Positions 34,099 to 43,132 of a stretch of 64,000 nucleotides of DNA are shown here, piece by piece. Below the pieces are notes generated by a model, which worked only from the letters and a program-made list of their open reading frames with translations, ran no database searches and was not told the origin of the DNA. The stretch comes from Corynebacterium kalidii (GTDB taxonomy: Bacteria; Actinomycetota; Actinomycetes; Mycobacteriales; Mycobacteriaceae), in the NCBI RefSeq assembly GCF_022869005.1, contig NZ_JALIEA010000011.1, positions 494,775 to 558,774 of the forward strand, in the 5' to 3' direction. The translations under genes and the position numbers were made by a program. Within the stretch, counting starts at the first letter, position 1. Each line of letters begins with the position of its first letter.

Positions 34099-35717
34099 CG
34101 CGTGCCTTTCTGGTCGTCGGCAGCTGCCGGGTCAGTGGGGTCGGTGGCAACGGTGGCGACGGTGGCCCCGGTATCTCCGGTTTCCCCGGCGCCCGCAGCG
34201 GCGGGCTCGGTCTCGGTGGAGTGCAGGGCCTCCTCGGCCCGGTCCATCATTTTGGGCCGGCGGACGGCCTGCCAGATGGCGAAGCCGATGGAGGCCAGGG
34301 TCAGGATGCCGAGGACCAGCGGGATGGGCTCGAGCATCCAGGTGAAGCTGCCGTTGTTGATGATCATCGCGCGGCGGAAGCCGCTCTCGGCGATCGGCCC
34401 GAGGATCACGCCGATGATCAGCGGGGCGAGCGGGAAGCCGCCCTTGACCATGATGTAGCCCAGGATCGCCGCGAGGAACATGACCAGCACGTCGAAGATG
34501 CTGGAGCGCATCGCGTAGGAGCCGACCACGGCCAGGACGATGACGGAGGGCCAGAGCAGTCGCGGCGGGACGGACTCGATGAGCTTCACCCAGAAGGTGG
34601 TGCCGAACCAGCCGAGGACCAGCAGGACCAGGTAGACCATTGCGAAGCCGATGAACAGGCCGTAGATCAGGTCGGGGCTGCCGGAGAACAGGGTCGGTCC
34701 CGGCTGCAGGCCGTGGACGGTCAGGGCGCCGATCAGCACTGCGGAGGTCACGTCGCCGGGGATGCCGAGGGTCAGTGTGGGAACCAGGGCACCGGCGGTG
34801 CCGGCGTTCTTCGACGACTCCGCGGCGGCGATGCCGCGGGGATCGCCCTTGCCGTACCGGGACTTGTCCTTGGCGGCGCGCTTGGACTCGTTGTAGGCGA
34901 CGAAGGAGCTGATGTCGCCACCCACACCCGGGATGATGCCGATGACGAAGCCGATGGCGGACCCCAGGATGCTGGAGGGTGCGAGTTTGCGCAGCCAGGC
35001 AGGGGTGGCGCGGAACTTCTCCGGCTTCATCTTCAGGTTCAGCTTCGTCAGCCGTTCGACCTGGAGGAAGGCCTCGGAGACGGCGAAGAGGCCGATCATC
35101 AGCGGGATGAAGGAGATGCCGGAGATCAGGTCGGAGTTGCCGAAGGTCAGGCGCGGGAAGCCCTGGATGGTGTCGAGACCGATCATGGCGATGCCCAGGC
35201 CCAGGAAGCCGGCGATGAGCCCCTTGACCATACGGCCTTCGGAGATCGAGGCGATGATGGTCAGTGCGAACAGGGCGAGCATGAAGTTCGCCGAGGAACC
35301 GAAGCCCAGGGCGAAGTCGGCGATGACGGGGGAGAAGAAGGCGAGCAGGAGCACGCCGATGAAGCCGCCGACACAGGACGCCAGCACCGAGATCTTCAGT
35401 GCCTGGACACCCTTGCCGGCCACGGTCATGGCGTGGCCGTCGGCGACACTGGCCGCGGATGCCGGTGTTCCCGGTGTTCGGATCAGGATCGCGGGGATGG
35501 ACCCCGCGTACACGGCGCCGCCGTAGATGCCCAGCAGCAGCATCATGCCGGCCAGCGGTTCCAGGGCGAAGGTGAAGGGGAGCAGCAGCGCCACTCCGAC
35601 GGTGGCGGAGATGCCGGGGAGGGCACCGACCACCATGCCGATCAGGACGCCCAGTACCAGCATGATCATGACCTGGACATCGGCGACGGCACCGAGGCCG
35701 TCCATCCAATTACTCAT
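34095..35717 (-). CDS. tctA: Tripartite tricarboxylate transporter, large permease TctA
   Basis: This 540-aa membrane protein has about eleven or twelve segments. The TctA hallmark LPGISATVGVALLLPFTFAL is near the N-terminus, and a second glycine-proline-rich motif IIPGVGGDISSFVAYNESKR lies about 270 residues in. It couples substrate delivery by TctC to ion-driven import. It overlaps tctB and the usp gene by 4 bp each. The last 35 residues are a low-complexity G/D/T/A tail. The substrate may be citrate or another carboxylate; TctC-type receptors vary widely. Confidence 0.9.
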   Translation of the reverse strand: MSNWMDGLGAVADVQVMIMLVLGVLIGMVVGALPGISATVGVALLLPFTFALEPLAGMMLLLGIYGGAVYAGSIPAILIRTPGTPASAASVADGHAMTVAGKGVQALKISVLASCVGGFIGVLLLAFFSPVIADFALGFGSSANFMLALFALTIIASISEGRMVKGLIAGFLGLGIAMIGLDTIQGFPRLTFGNSDLISGISFIPLMIGLFAVSEAFLQVERLTKLNLKMKPEKFRATPAWLRKLAPSSILGSAIGFVIGIIPGVGGDISSFVAYNESKRAAKDKSRYGKGDPRGIAAAESSKNAGTAGALVPTLTLGIPGDVTSAVLIGALTVHGLQPGPTLFSGSPDLIYGLFIGFAMVYLVLLVLGWFGTTFWVKLIESVPPRLLWPSVIVLAVVGSYAMRSSIFDVLVMFLAAILGYIMVKGGFPLAPLIIGVILGPIAESGFRRAMIINNGSFTWMLEPIPLVLGILTLASIGFAIWQAVRRPKMMDRAEEALHSTETEPAAAGAGETGDTGATVATVATDPTDPAAADDQKGTR

Positions 35718-36220
35718 GGCAGAATCCCTTCGATGACACCGGAGGGCAGGTAGACCCCCAGGGCTGCGGTGAACAGGTAGTAGACGGCGACGGAGACGAG
35801 GACCGGCACGAGGATGAGCCGGACGATGCTGCGCACGCCCATGATCAGCAGGCCGAGGACCATGAAGGCCAGGGTGGACAGCATGAACCCGAGCGGCGTC
35901 ATGAGCAGGGCGTAGACCACCCCGACGACGACGATGAGGACGGTGCGCAGGCGCGTGCCCTCTTCAGGCAGGAAGGTGTTGCGTTCGGAGTTGAACAGCA
36001 GCATGATGCCGAGGATCACCAGGGCACCGCCGATCAGGCGGGGCAGTGCGGCGGTCCCGGGGTCCTCCGGTTGGCCGGGTTCTGGGAACCCGAAGGCGAG
36101 GAACAGGAGTACCGCCCCGAGCGCGGTGACGATCACCGCGATGATCCGGTCACCGAGCAGTGAACCGCCCTGCGGTTGCTGTGTGGTCTCCTGCGGGAGG
36201 TCGGTGGGTGTGGACATCAT
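35714..36220 (-). CDS. tctB: Tripartite tricarboxylate transporter, small membrane subunit TctB
   Basis: This 168-aa protein has four hydrophobic segments, typical of TctB. The first is RIIAVIVTALGAVLLFLAFG, and a conserved FPEPGQPEDPGTAALPRLIG follows. The ATG at 36218-36220 overlaps the tctC stop (ATGA) with GGAGG just upstream; the next ATG is equally possible. It also overlaps tctA by 4 bp. It completes the membrane complex and has no independent activity. Confidence 0.88.
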   Translation of the reverse strand: MMSTPTDLPQETTQQPQGGSLLGDRIIAVIVTALGAVLLFLAFGFPEPGQPEDPGTAALPRLIGGALVILGIMLLFNSERNTFLPEEGTRLRTVLIVVVGVVYALLMTPLGFMLSTLAFMVLGLLIMGVRSIVRLILVPVLVSVAVYYLFTAALGVYLPSGVIEGILP

Positions 36221-37227
36221 TCTCCTCCCAGCCCGGCTTCGTCGACGACGGACCGGTAGCGGTCGTATTCCTCGGCGAGGAAGGCGTCGAATTCGCTGGC
36301 GTCCTTGTATTCCTGGGTGAAGCCCAGGTTGTCCATGTAGTCGCTGAAGCCCTGGGACTCGCGTGCCTCGTTGAAGCACCGGTTGAGCTCCTCGATGTCC
36401 TCGTCGGAGGTGTCCGCCGGGGCGAACAGCCCGAGGATGGCGTAGCTGGTCCAGTCCATGCCGACTTCCTTGAGGGTCGGCACACCGGGGAGGATGTCCT
36501 CCAGCCGTTGGTCACCGGCGATGGCCAGTGCCCGAAGCTGTCCGGCCTCCACGAACGGTGCGATCTCGGCGGCGCCGACGGCGACGGCCTTGGTCTCGTG
36601 GCCCATCACCGCCTGCAGCGCACCGGCCGCACCGCCGTAGGGGACGTTGCGGATGTTGGGCTGGTCGGCTTCCTGGGCGAGCCCGGCGAAACCGATGTGG
36701 TAGATCGACCCGGTGCCGGAGCTGGCCATGGTGACGTCCTCGTCGGTGGTCAGCAGTTCCTCGATGCTCTCGATGTCGGAGTTCGGGGGCACGCCGTAGG
36801 CGATGGGCTGCTCGCTGTACTGCATGATGCCCCGGATGTCGTCCGGTCCCACGGGGGACACACCCAGGTGGGGCAGGATGGACAGCTCGATGGACGCCGA
36901 CCCGATGGTGTTGCCGTCGGGCGTGGACGAGGCGGCGGACTGGAACCCCACGGTGCCGGAGCCGCCTGTCTCGTTACGGATGATGATCTCCCTGCCGCAG
37001 GTCTCCTGGGCGTAGACGGCGAGCTGCCGGGACGTCCCGTCCGCGGAACCGCCGGGGTTGAAGGGGACGACGAGATTCAGCGGCGGGCGTCCGGAGGAGG
37101 ATTCTCCGGCGGAATCGTCGTCAGTGCTGCAGGAGGTCAGTGCCAGGGCACTGATCATCGTGAGCGCGGCGATGGCTGTGGGCGCTCTCCTGCTCCTGCT
37201 TCGTCGTGGTCGGATCTGGGTCCTCAT
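36217..37227 (-). CDS. tctC: Tripartite tricarboxylate transporter, substrate-binding lipoprotein TctC
   Basis: This 336-aa extracytoplasmic receptor has a basic signal sequence, a lipobox ending ALTSC at about residue 33, and the TctC opening LNLVVPFNPGGSADGTSRQL. The middle motif GSGTVGFQSAASSTPDGNTI and the YGGAAGALQAVMGHE loop also fit the Bug/TctC family. It heads the tctCBA-usp operon. An 8-bp perfect inverted repeat lies 117 bp upstream. The ligand is unpredictable; carboxylates and aromatic acids such as terephthalate are known for relatives. Confidence 0.9.
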   Translation of the reverse strand: MRTQIRPRRSRSRRAPTAIAALTMISALALTSCSTDDDSAGESSSGRPPLNLVVPFNPGGSADGTSRQLAVYAQETCGREIIIRNETGGSGTVGFQSAASSTPDGNTIGSASIELSILPHLGVSPVGPDDIRGIMQYSEQPIAYGVPPNSDIESIEELLTTDEDVTMASSGTGSIYHIGFAGLAQEADQPNIRNVPYGGAAGALQAVMGHETKAVAVGAAEIAPFVEAGQLRALAIAGDQRLEDILPGVPTLKEVGMDWTSYAILGLFAPADTSDEDIEELNRCFNEARESQGFSDYMDNLGFTQEYKDASEFDAFLAEEYDRYRSVVDEAGLGGE

Positions 37228-37343
37228 GCACGGCTCCTGTGGTTTGAACGTCTATCGCAACGGCCGTCCGTCCCAGGTGTTCGCTGTGCGCACGTCCGTT
37301 CGCTTTACGCCTGAAACTTACCCCATGCAAAGTGTCAGGTACA

Positions 37344-37366
37344 ACATCGCGGGAATAACGCGATGT
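37344..37366. promoter_or_regulatory. Perfect inverted repeat upstream of tctC
   Basis: ACATCGCG and CGCGATGT flank seven AT-rich bases. It lies in the 182-bp region between tctC and the alkC stop, in operator position for the tct operon. No regulator gene is adjacent. Confidence 0.5.
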
Positions 37367-37409
37367 AGATCACATCGAGCCGCGTGTGCGGCCGGTGAGA
37401 TGTCCCGTG

Positions 37410-38519
37410 TCAGCGCCGGGGAGATCTCTCGACGTCGACCGTCGTCGCGCCGAGGATTCGCCCATTCGGCTGGATCTCGATGAGGTGCGGCCCCGGGTGG
37501 ATCGTGCGGATCGAGACATGGCCGAAGGTATGGCGGCGCGAGAACTCCACAGGTTCGCCTGCCGGGAGGTCACGGACGGCGAGCTTGAAGACTTTCCCGG
37601 ACTTCACCCTGCGCGTGCCCTGGTAATGCACCAGGTAGTCGACCGCGGCCCTCGTCGGGGAGGACGCCTGCAGTGTGAAGGAGATCGTGGTGCTGTCGCC
37701 GATGCCGATCGTCGACGGGGTGCAGGTGAGGTTCGTCAGCGTGACCGGCGCGTCGTGGTCGAACCCGAGGACGGCCAGCGCGTCCGGGTCCCCGCGTTTG
37801 ACCAGGGTCCGCAGTCCGTGGCGCACCACGTAGTCGCCGTGGGTGGAGGTCCGCGCCCACCGTCGGGCGGTGTCCACGGCGAGTTCGGGGTGGTCCTTGC
37901 TCACGTCGTTGAGGTGGTTGGCCACCGACCGCCGGACGTAGAGGGAGTCGTCGTCGAACAGCGCATCGAGCAGCGCCAACGTATCTGACGGATCCTCGAT
38001 GAAGCGGTACAGCCGCCCCGCCCAGGGGAGCCGTGGGCGGGTCCCCTCGGAGACCAGGCGCCGGACGTGCTCGTCCGGGCTCGTGGCCCATGCCCGCAGC
38101 TGGTCCATCGTCACGTCGTGGTGGGCCTCCAGGAACGGACGGACCGCGAACTCCGCGGTGTAGCGGGACGTCAGGGACCCCAACAGGGGAAGGGCGAGGT
38201 CAGGGCGGTCGAGCATCTCCGCCGCGATGTACTCGGTGAGCGGCATCGTCGTCCACCCCTGGAGGACGGCGTTGCCGGTGCGGTCGTCGTGTGCGACCGC
38301 ATCGTGGATCACCCGGGCGGCGTCGTCGGGCGATGACGGCAGCGTGGCCGCGAGGGCGTCGGCGATCCAGGACACCCGGGCCTTCAGCTCCATGCCGTCC
38401 AGCCCGGACACGGCCTGCCGCTGGAAAGCGGCACTGTCGAAGGAGGTCGAGACCGCCGACAACGCGCCGGCGAGCCGTCCGACCAGTTGCGGCGAGATGT
38501 CGTCCTTGAGTCCGGCCAT
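37410..38519 (-). CDS. alkC: DNA alkylation repair glycosylase, AlkC type with C-terminal Ig-like domain
   Basis: This 369-aa protein is built of HEAT-like helical repeats (for example DALFDDDSLYVRRSVANHLN then DVSKDHPEL, and HGDYVVRHGLRTLVKRGDPD) over residues 1-265. A beta-rich Ig-like domain from about 270 to the end includes TPSTIGIGDSTTISFTLQAS. This arrangement matches the AlkC branch of AlkD-like glycosylases, which excise 3-methylcytosine or 3-methyladenine without base flipping and use the Ig domain to grip DNA. It appears monocistronic. The assignment rests on domain layout. Confidence 0.82.
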   Translation of the reverse strand: MAGLKDDISPQLVGRLAGALSAVSTSFDSAAFQRQAVSGLDGMELKARVSWIADALAATLPSSPDDAARVIHDAVAHDDRTGNAVLQGWTTMPLTEYIAAEMLDRPDLALPLLGSLTSRYTAEFAVRPFLEAHHDVTMDQLRAWATSPDEHVRRLVSEGTRPRLPWAGRLYRFIEDPSDTLALLDALFDDDSLYVRRSVANHLNDVSKDHPELAVDTARRWARTSTHGDYVVRHGLRTLVKRGDPDALAVLGFDHDAPVTLTNLTCTPSTIGIGDSTTISFTLQASSPTRAAVDYLVHYQGTRRVKSGKVFKLAVRDLPAGEPVEFSRRHTFGHVSIRTIHPGPHLIEIQPNGRILGATTVDVERSPRR

Positions 38520-38555
38520 CCTGAATCTCCTCCGGGTCGTGGAGCGCCGGCAGGG

Positions 38556-38573
38556 CGGTGTCCTGCGACACCG
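38556..38573. other. Hairpin in the gap between alkC and the MFS gene
   Basis: CGGTGTC and GACACCG flank CTGC, 37 bp upstream of the alkC start. The 233-bp gap otherwise contains an AT-richer patch around 38697-38740 and no recognisable gene. Confidence 0.35.
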
Positions 38574-38752
38574 GCAGACCGAGGGGAGCGGCCATGAGGC
38601 GCCCGTCGTCCCACCAGACTAGTGGGGCCGGCGCAGGGACGTCGATGCGTTCCGGGCCGACAGGTAACGCGCGAGTCGCCGTCTGTCATGTCGACACTCC
38701 GAAATGATACGAAACCCATTCATTTCATCATGCAGGTGATCTGGATTGGGTG

Positions 38753-39967
38753 TCACACTGTCACGCGCTGCCCCGCGTACCAGTTCAGCGCCGTCCACAG
38801 TGCGCCCACCGCGCCGACGGCAACAAGGACCAGCGCAGTCGTCGGTAGCCCGGCTGCGACCCCGAGCGCCCCGGCGACCGGGTAGGTGACCAGGAAGCAG
38901 GCGTGCGACAGGGAGAACTGCGCGGCGAACAGGGCGGGGCGGGTGGCCTCGGTGCTGTTCTTCTGCACGATCTTCGACGAGGGGGTCAGCATCAGCGACG
39001 TCGAGGCACCCTGCAGGAACCAGAGGAACAGCAGCGGCCACCAGGCGTCCGCATCCACGGCGACAGGAATCACCACCGCGATCAGCGCCAGGACCACCAG
39101 AGAACCCACGGCACCGCAGAGCATCGCGGTGGTGTCGGCGATTCGGCGCAACAACCACGGCACAGTCACCGCGACGATCATCGAGCCGGCACCGAATACG
39201 CCCAACGTCACCGCCAGAGCAGTGTCGTCGCGGCCCATGCTCCCGCGGACCAGGACCACGGTGTTGACGATGACCATCGCCTGGACCGCGGCGACGGTGA
39301 GGTTGACCCCCTGCAGCCCGCGCAGTTGGCGTACCCGGAGGAACAGGCGGGCACCACCGGTCAGCCGGGTCAGGAACGGCTCGCGGGGGACCTGCGCAAC
39401 CCGGGGCAGCCGGGACCGGACCACCAGCAGCGCAGAGCCCAGGAAACCGGCCACCGTCCCGAGGAACAGGTTGTTGTAACTGACCACGGTCAGTAGTGCG
39501 GCGGCCAGGACCGGACTGACCACGGACTCCAGGTCGTAGGCGAGCCGGGACAGTGACAGCCCGCGGGTGTAGTCGTCCTCGTCGGTGAGCACGGAGGGGA
39601 TGACCGCCTGGAACGCCGGGGTGAAGGTGGCCGACGCCGACTGCAGGACGAAGATCAGCACGTAGATCTGCCAGGTCTGGTCCACGACCGGGAGGCACAG
39701 GGCGACGCCGGCGCGGACGATGTCGGTGGCCACCAAGAGGGGCTTGCGCGGTAGGCGTGCGGTGAGTGCGGCGGTGACCGGGGAGACGGCGACGTAGGCG
39801 ACCATCTTGATCGTCATCGCGGTGCCCAGCACCGCGCCGGCACTGTCGCCGGCGATGTCGAAGGCCAGCAGGCCCAGGGCGACGGTCAGCAGGCCGGTAC
39901 CCAGCAGGGCGGTGACCTGGGCACAGAACAGGCGGCGGAAGGCGGTGTGGGCCAGTACGGTCGCCAT
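38753..39967 (-). CDS. MFS transporter paired with a metal-type ArsR
   Basis: This 404-aa protein has about twelve membrane segments and belongs to the DHA3/NreB-like MFS group: LFCAQVTALLGTGLLTVALG, then ARLPRKPLLVATDIVRAGVA and SASATFTPAFQAVIPSVLTD. The ATG at 39967 follows the ArsR stop by only 4 bp, so the two form an operon. NreB-like proteins export nickel or cobalt, which agrees with the KmtR-like regulator, but drug export cannot be excluded. Confidence 0.8.
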   Translation of the reverse strand: MATVLAHTAFRRLFCAQVTALLGTGLLTVALGLLAFDIAGDSAGAVLGTAMTIKMVAYVAVSPVTAALTARLPRKPLLVATDIVRAGVALCLPVVDQTWQIYVLIFVLQSASATFTPAFQAVIPSVLTDEDDYTRGLSLSRLAYDLESVVSPVLAAALLTVVSYNNLFLGTVAGFLGSALLVVRSRLPRVAQVPREPFLTRLTGGARLFLRVRQLRGLQGVNLTVAAVQAMVIVNTVVLVRGSMGRDDTALAVTLGVFGAGSMIVAVTVPWLLRRIADTTAMLCGAVGSLVVLALIAVVIPVAVDADAWWPLLFLWFLQGASTSLMLTPSSKIVQKNSTEATRPALFAAQFSLSHACFLVTYPVAGALGVAAGLPTTALVLVAVGAVGALWTALNWYAGQRVTV

Positions 39968-39971
39968 GACG

Positions 39972-40337
39972 CTAGGTCGCTGATCCGTGGTGGTGCGGCG
40001 GGGACTGTCCGTTGGAGACCGTGTGCTCGGCCTGTTTGACTGCCTCGCTGACCAGGTTGAAGACGTGCTCGTCGGCGAGCCGGTACCAGACCCGGGTGCC
40101 GTCCTGGCGGGTGGTGACCACCCGGGCCATCCGCAGGCGCGCCAGGTGCTGGGAGACCCCGGAGGCGGACTTGCCGACGATGTCGGCCAGATCCCCGACG
40201 GAGAGCTCGCCGTGCCGGTGCAGGGACAGGACGACCCGGACCCGGGTGGGGTCGGCGAGGAGGGAGAAGACCTCGGCGGCGAGTTCGACGTAGTCCGAGT
40301 GCGGGTCGAGGCCGCATAGTTTATTATCTTCGTGCAT
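39972..40337 (-). CDS. ArsR/SmtB-family metal sensor, KmtR/NmtR-like
   Basis: This 121-aa winged-helix repressor has the core EVFSLLADPTRVRVVLSLHR, the recognition region VGKSASGVSQHLARLRMARV and the strand TTRQDGTRVWYRLADEHVFN. The LADEHV...EAVKQAEH arrangement and His-rich C-terminus (PPHHHGSAT) resemble mycobacterial KmtR, a nickel/cobalt sensor using C-terminal His/Glu ligands. The start ATG lies within a palindrome and only six bases after a TACTAT -10, indicating a leaderless, autorepressed gene co-transcribed with the MFS. Confidence 0.85.
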   Translation of the reverse strand: MHEDNKLCGLDPHSDYVELAAEVFSLLADPTRVRVVLSLHRHGELSVGDLADIVGKSASGVSQHLARLRMARVVTTRQDGTRVWYRLADEHVFNLVSEAVKQAEHTVSNGQSPPHHHGSAT

Positions 40338-40350
40338 ACGCAGATAGTAA
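40321..40350. promoter_or_regulatory. Operator overlapping the ArsR (KmtR-like) start codon
   Basis: TTATTATCT (40321-40329) and AGATAGTAA (40342-40350) are inverted with one mismatch around 12 bp. The ATG at 40335-40337 falls in the centre. The minus-strand TACTAT in the right arm is a good -10, so binding would block the promoter directly. Confidence 0.6.
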
Positions 40351-40392
40351 CACGATGCGGCTCCCGGGGGAGTCGTGCCGCATCGTTGCCGG

Positions 40393-42555
40393 TCAGGACC
40401 GGCCGAGGAACCGTCCGGTACTCGCCTCCGGTGCGAGGTCGAGCCGGCGGAGCAGCTGGGCGTTCAACGCGACGACGACGGTGGACGCGGACATGAGGAC
40501 CGCACCGACGCTCATCGGCAGCACGAAACCGACCGGTGCCAGGACACCTGCCGCGAGAGGCACGGAGACGAGGTTGTAGCCGGCGGCCCACCAGAGGTTC
40601 TGGGTCATCTTGCGGTACGTGGCCCGGGAGAGCTCGAACACCGAGAGCACCGAGCGGGGGTCGGAGGAGGCCAGGATGACCCCGGCCGAACCGATCGCCA
40701 CGTCCGTACCGGCACCGATGGCGATACCGACGTCGGCCTGGGCGAGCGCGGGGGCGTCGTTGACCCCGTCACCGACCATCGCGACCTTCCGGCCCTCACC
40801 CTGCAGCTCGGCGACCTTGGCCGCCTTGTCCTCCGGGCGTACCCCGGCGAAGACGCGGTCGATGCCGAGCTCCCGGGCGACGGTGTCCGCCACGGCCTGG
40901 GCGTCGCCGGTGATCATCACCACCTGGGCGCCGACGGCGTGGAGGGCGTCGACCGCGTCGCGGGACTCCGGACGGATCTCGTCGGCCAGCCGCAGCGCAC
41001 CGATCACCTCACCGTCGGACAGGACGTGGAGGATGATCGCACCCTGCCCACGCCACGTGTCGGCGACCGGAAGTTCGTCGGCGGCGCGCTGTTCAAGCAG
41101 GTAGGGGCCGCCGACCTCGACCGTCCCGTCGCCGACGGTCGCCGACACTCCCACGGCCGGGGAGGACGAGAAGTCACGTGCACCCGGCACGTCCAGGGCG
41201 CGTTCCCGGGCGGCACGGGTGATCGCCCGGGCCAGCGGATGCTCACTGTCGGCCTCCGCAGCGGCGGCGAGCGCGAGGACCTCGTCCTCACTGTGACCGC
41301 CGGGACCGCCGGGACCGCCGGCGGCTTCGACGCCGGTGACGGTGGGCTCGCCCTTGGTGAGGGTGCCGGTCTTGTCGAAGAGCACGGCATCGACCGAGCG
41401 CATGGATTCGAGCGCGAGCCGGTCCTTGACCAGCACACCGCCACGGGCGGCGCGTTCGGTCGCGATCGAGACGACCAGTGGGATCGCCAGTCCCAGGGCG
41501 TGCGGGCAGGCGATGACGAGGACGGTGATGGTACGCACGACTGCTTCGTCGGGCAGGCCGAGCGACGACCAGACGACGGCGGTGACGACCGCCGCGCCGA
41601 GCGCGAACCAGAACAGCCACCCGGCCGCCGTGTCGGCGAGCCGCTGGGCGCGGGACGACGCCTCCTGGGCATCGGTGACGAGCTTGCGGATACCGGCCAG
41701 GGCGGTGTCGTCGCCGATGGCCGTGACCTCGACGCGGAGCCCGGAATCGGTGGCGATGGTGCCGGCGACGACGTCGTCACCGGTGCCGCGGCGCACCGTC
41801 CTCGACTCGCCGGTGACCATCGACTCGTCCATCGACGCGGACCCGTCGACGATCCGTCCGTCGGCCGGCACCGACGCGCCGGGCCGGACGATCACGACGT
41901 CACCGACGGCGAGTTCTGCGGGGGAGACCGTCACGACCGTGTCGCCGTCGATGCGCTCGGCCTCGTCGGGCAACAAGGCGGCGAGGGAGTCCAGTGCCGA
42001 GGTGGTCTGGGCCAGGGAACGCATCTCGATCCAGTGGCCCAGCAGCATGATGACCACCAGGAGGCCGAGTTCCCACCAGAAGTCCAGCTGGTGGCTGAGC
42101 AGGTGCAGGCTGGAGCCCCAGGAGGCCAGGAACGCCACGGTGATCGCCAGGGCGATCAGCAGCATCATGCCCGGCCGGCGGGAACGGATCTCGCCGACCC
42201 CGCCGGTCAGGAACGGCCACCCTCCCCAGAAGTACATGACCGTGCCCAGGACCGGGGAGACCCAGCGGACCCACTCCGCGTCGGGTAGTCCGTAGCCGAT
42301 GAGGTCGGCGAACATGGTGTTGAACGCGACGACCGGGACGGCCAGGACGAGCATGATCCAGAAGAGCCGACGGAACTGGCCGACATGGTCGCCGTGGCCT
42401 GCGTGGCCTGCGTGGCCGCCGTGGTCGTGGTCTCCATGATTCTCGTGGCTGTGGTGGTCGTGCTCTGTGTGAATGTCGTGGCCCTCGTGACCCTCGTGGT
42501 CGTGGTGGGGGTGGTGTTGTGTGTGGTGGGCGTGGTGGGCGTGGTTCTCGTTCAT
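40393..42555 (-). CDS. copB: CopB-type heavy-metal translocating P1B-ATPase
   Basis: This 720-aa copper (or silver) exporter has a His-rich cytoplasmic N-terminus of about 60 residues and no CxxC metal-binding domain. The transmembrane metal motif is [13 protein letters not shown] (CPH rather than CPC), which defines the CopB/P1B-3 group. The A-domain motif [10 protein letters not shown], the phosphorylation site [11 protein letters not shown] and the hinge [10 protein letters not shown] are intact. The ATG at 42555 begins the His-rich stretch [11 protein letters not shown]. It lies 125 bp downstream of a YHS-domain gene on the same strand, behind a CsoR-like box. Confidence 0.9.
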   Translation of the reverse strand: MNENHAHHAHHTQHHPHHDHEGHEGHDIHTEHDHHSHENHGDHDHGGHAGHAGHGDHVGQFRRLFWIMLVLAVPVVAFNTMFADLIGYGLPDAEWVRWVSPVLGTVMYFWGGWPFLTGGVGEIRSRRPGMMLLIALAITVAFLASWGSSLHLLSHQLDFWWELGLLVVIMLLGHWIEMRSLAQTTSALDSLAALLPDEAERIDGDTVVTVSPAELAVGDVVIVRPGASVPADGRIVDGSASMDESMVTGESRTVRRGTGDDVVAGTIATDSGLRVEVTAIGDDTALAGIRKLVTDAQEASSRAQRLADTAAGWLFWFALGAAVVTAVVWSSLGLPDEAVVRTITVLVIACPHALGLAIPLVVSIATERAARGGVLVKDRLALESMRSVDAVLFDKTGTLTKGEPTVTGVEAAGGPGGPGGHSEDEVLALAAAAEADSEHPLARAITRAARERALDVPGARDFSSSPAVGVSATVGDGTVEVGGPYLLEQRAADELPVADTWRGQGAIILHVLSDGEVIGALRLADEIRPESRDAVDALHAVGAQVVMITGDAQAVADTVARELGIDRVFAGVRPEDKAAKVAELQGEGRKVAMVGDGVNDAPALAQADVGIAIGAGTDVAIGSAGVILASSDPRSVLSVFELSRATYRKMTQNLWWAAGYNLVSVPLAAGVLAPVGFVLPMSVGAVLMSASTVVVALNAQLLRRLDLAPEASTGRFLGRS

Positions 42556-42680
42556 CTCCGGTCCATTTCTTCCCGGCCTGGCCTGGTGCTCATCCGCTGA
42601 CCGGGAGGCTGACTGTCTCCCGCTGTCGATGTCTCGTCCGTGGTCTATGGTTCGCGGTCGTCTGGCTGCCTCAGTCGACC

Positions 42681-42980
42681 TCAGGCTGCGTTGGCGTACC
42701 TGTCGGGATCCGCGTCGAACCGCGGTCCGCACCCGGCACAGCAGAACCAGTACCGCTGGCCCTGGTGGTCGCGGTAGAGCCCGGCTGCCTCTGCGTCGGC
42801 CTTCACGACCGGGGTACCGGCCATGACCGGGCATTCGGCCATCTCCGGTATCTCCGGCATCTCCGGCACAGTGCTCGTCGGGGCAGTATCGGCGTCGGCC
42901 GCGTGGCCGTGTCCGCAGGAGCATCCTCCGCCGGCGGTGGCTGACGTGTCGGTGAGGGTGAGGTTGCCGTGGGTGGTCAT
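42681..42980 (-). CDS. YHS-domain metal-binding protein
   Basis: This 99-aa protein has an N-terminal CSCGHGH cluster, a PEMPEIPEM linker and a C-terminal YHS domain: ECPVMAGTPVVKADAEA, then QRYWFCCAGCGPRFDADPDR. The cysteine pairs suit Cu+ or another soft metal. It precedes the copB gene and probably passes or buffers metal for the exporter. A CsoR-type palindrome lies about 60 bp upstream of its start. Confidence 0.83.
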   Translation of the reverse strand: MTTHGNLTLTDTSATAGGGCSCGHGHAADADTAPTSTVPEMPEIPEMAECPVMAGTPVVKADAEAAGLYRDHQGQRYWFCCAGCGPRFDADPDRYANAA

Positions 42981-43038
42981 GGGGTGGTCCTGTTCTTGGT
43001 AGGTGATCGTTGACCGGTGCTTACGCACACCACCAGAG

Positions 43039-43057
43039 TATACCCCATGGGGGTATA
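43039..43057. promoter_or_regulatory. CsoR-like copper operator and overlapping -10
   Basis: TATACCCC-ATG-GGGGTATA matches the G-tract palindrome form of CsoR operators. On the minus strand TATACT, a strong -10 for the YHS-copB genes, overlaps the left arm, so repressor binding would block transcription. No csoR gene is in the window. Confidence 0.7.
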
Positions 43058-43132
43058 TGTACACGGCTGGACGCGCGGCGGTCACGATAGTCGGGTAACC
43101 GCCGCCGGACGACCGTCGGTACCGAGACCTGC

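Noticed and set aside
38753..40591. A 612-codon reading that would add about 200 residues before the MFS
   Set aside because: The extra part overlaps the ArsR gene in another frame and is Arg/Ser/Pro-rich. The ATG at 39967 just after the ArsR stop gives a normal transporter.
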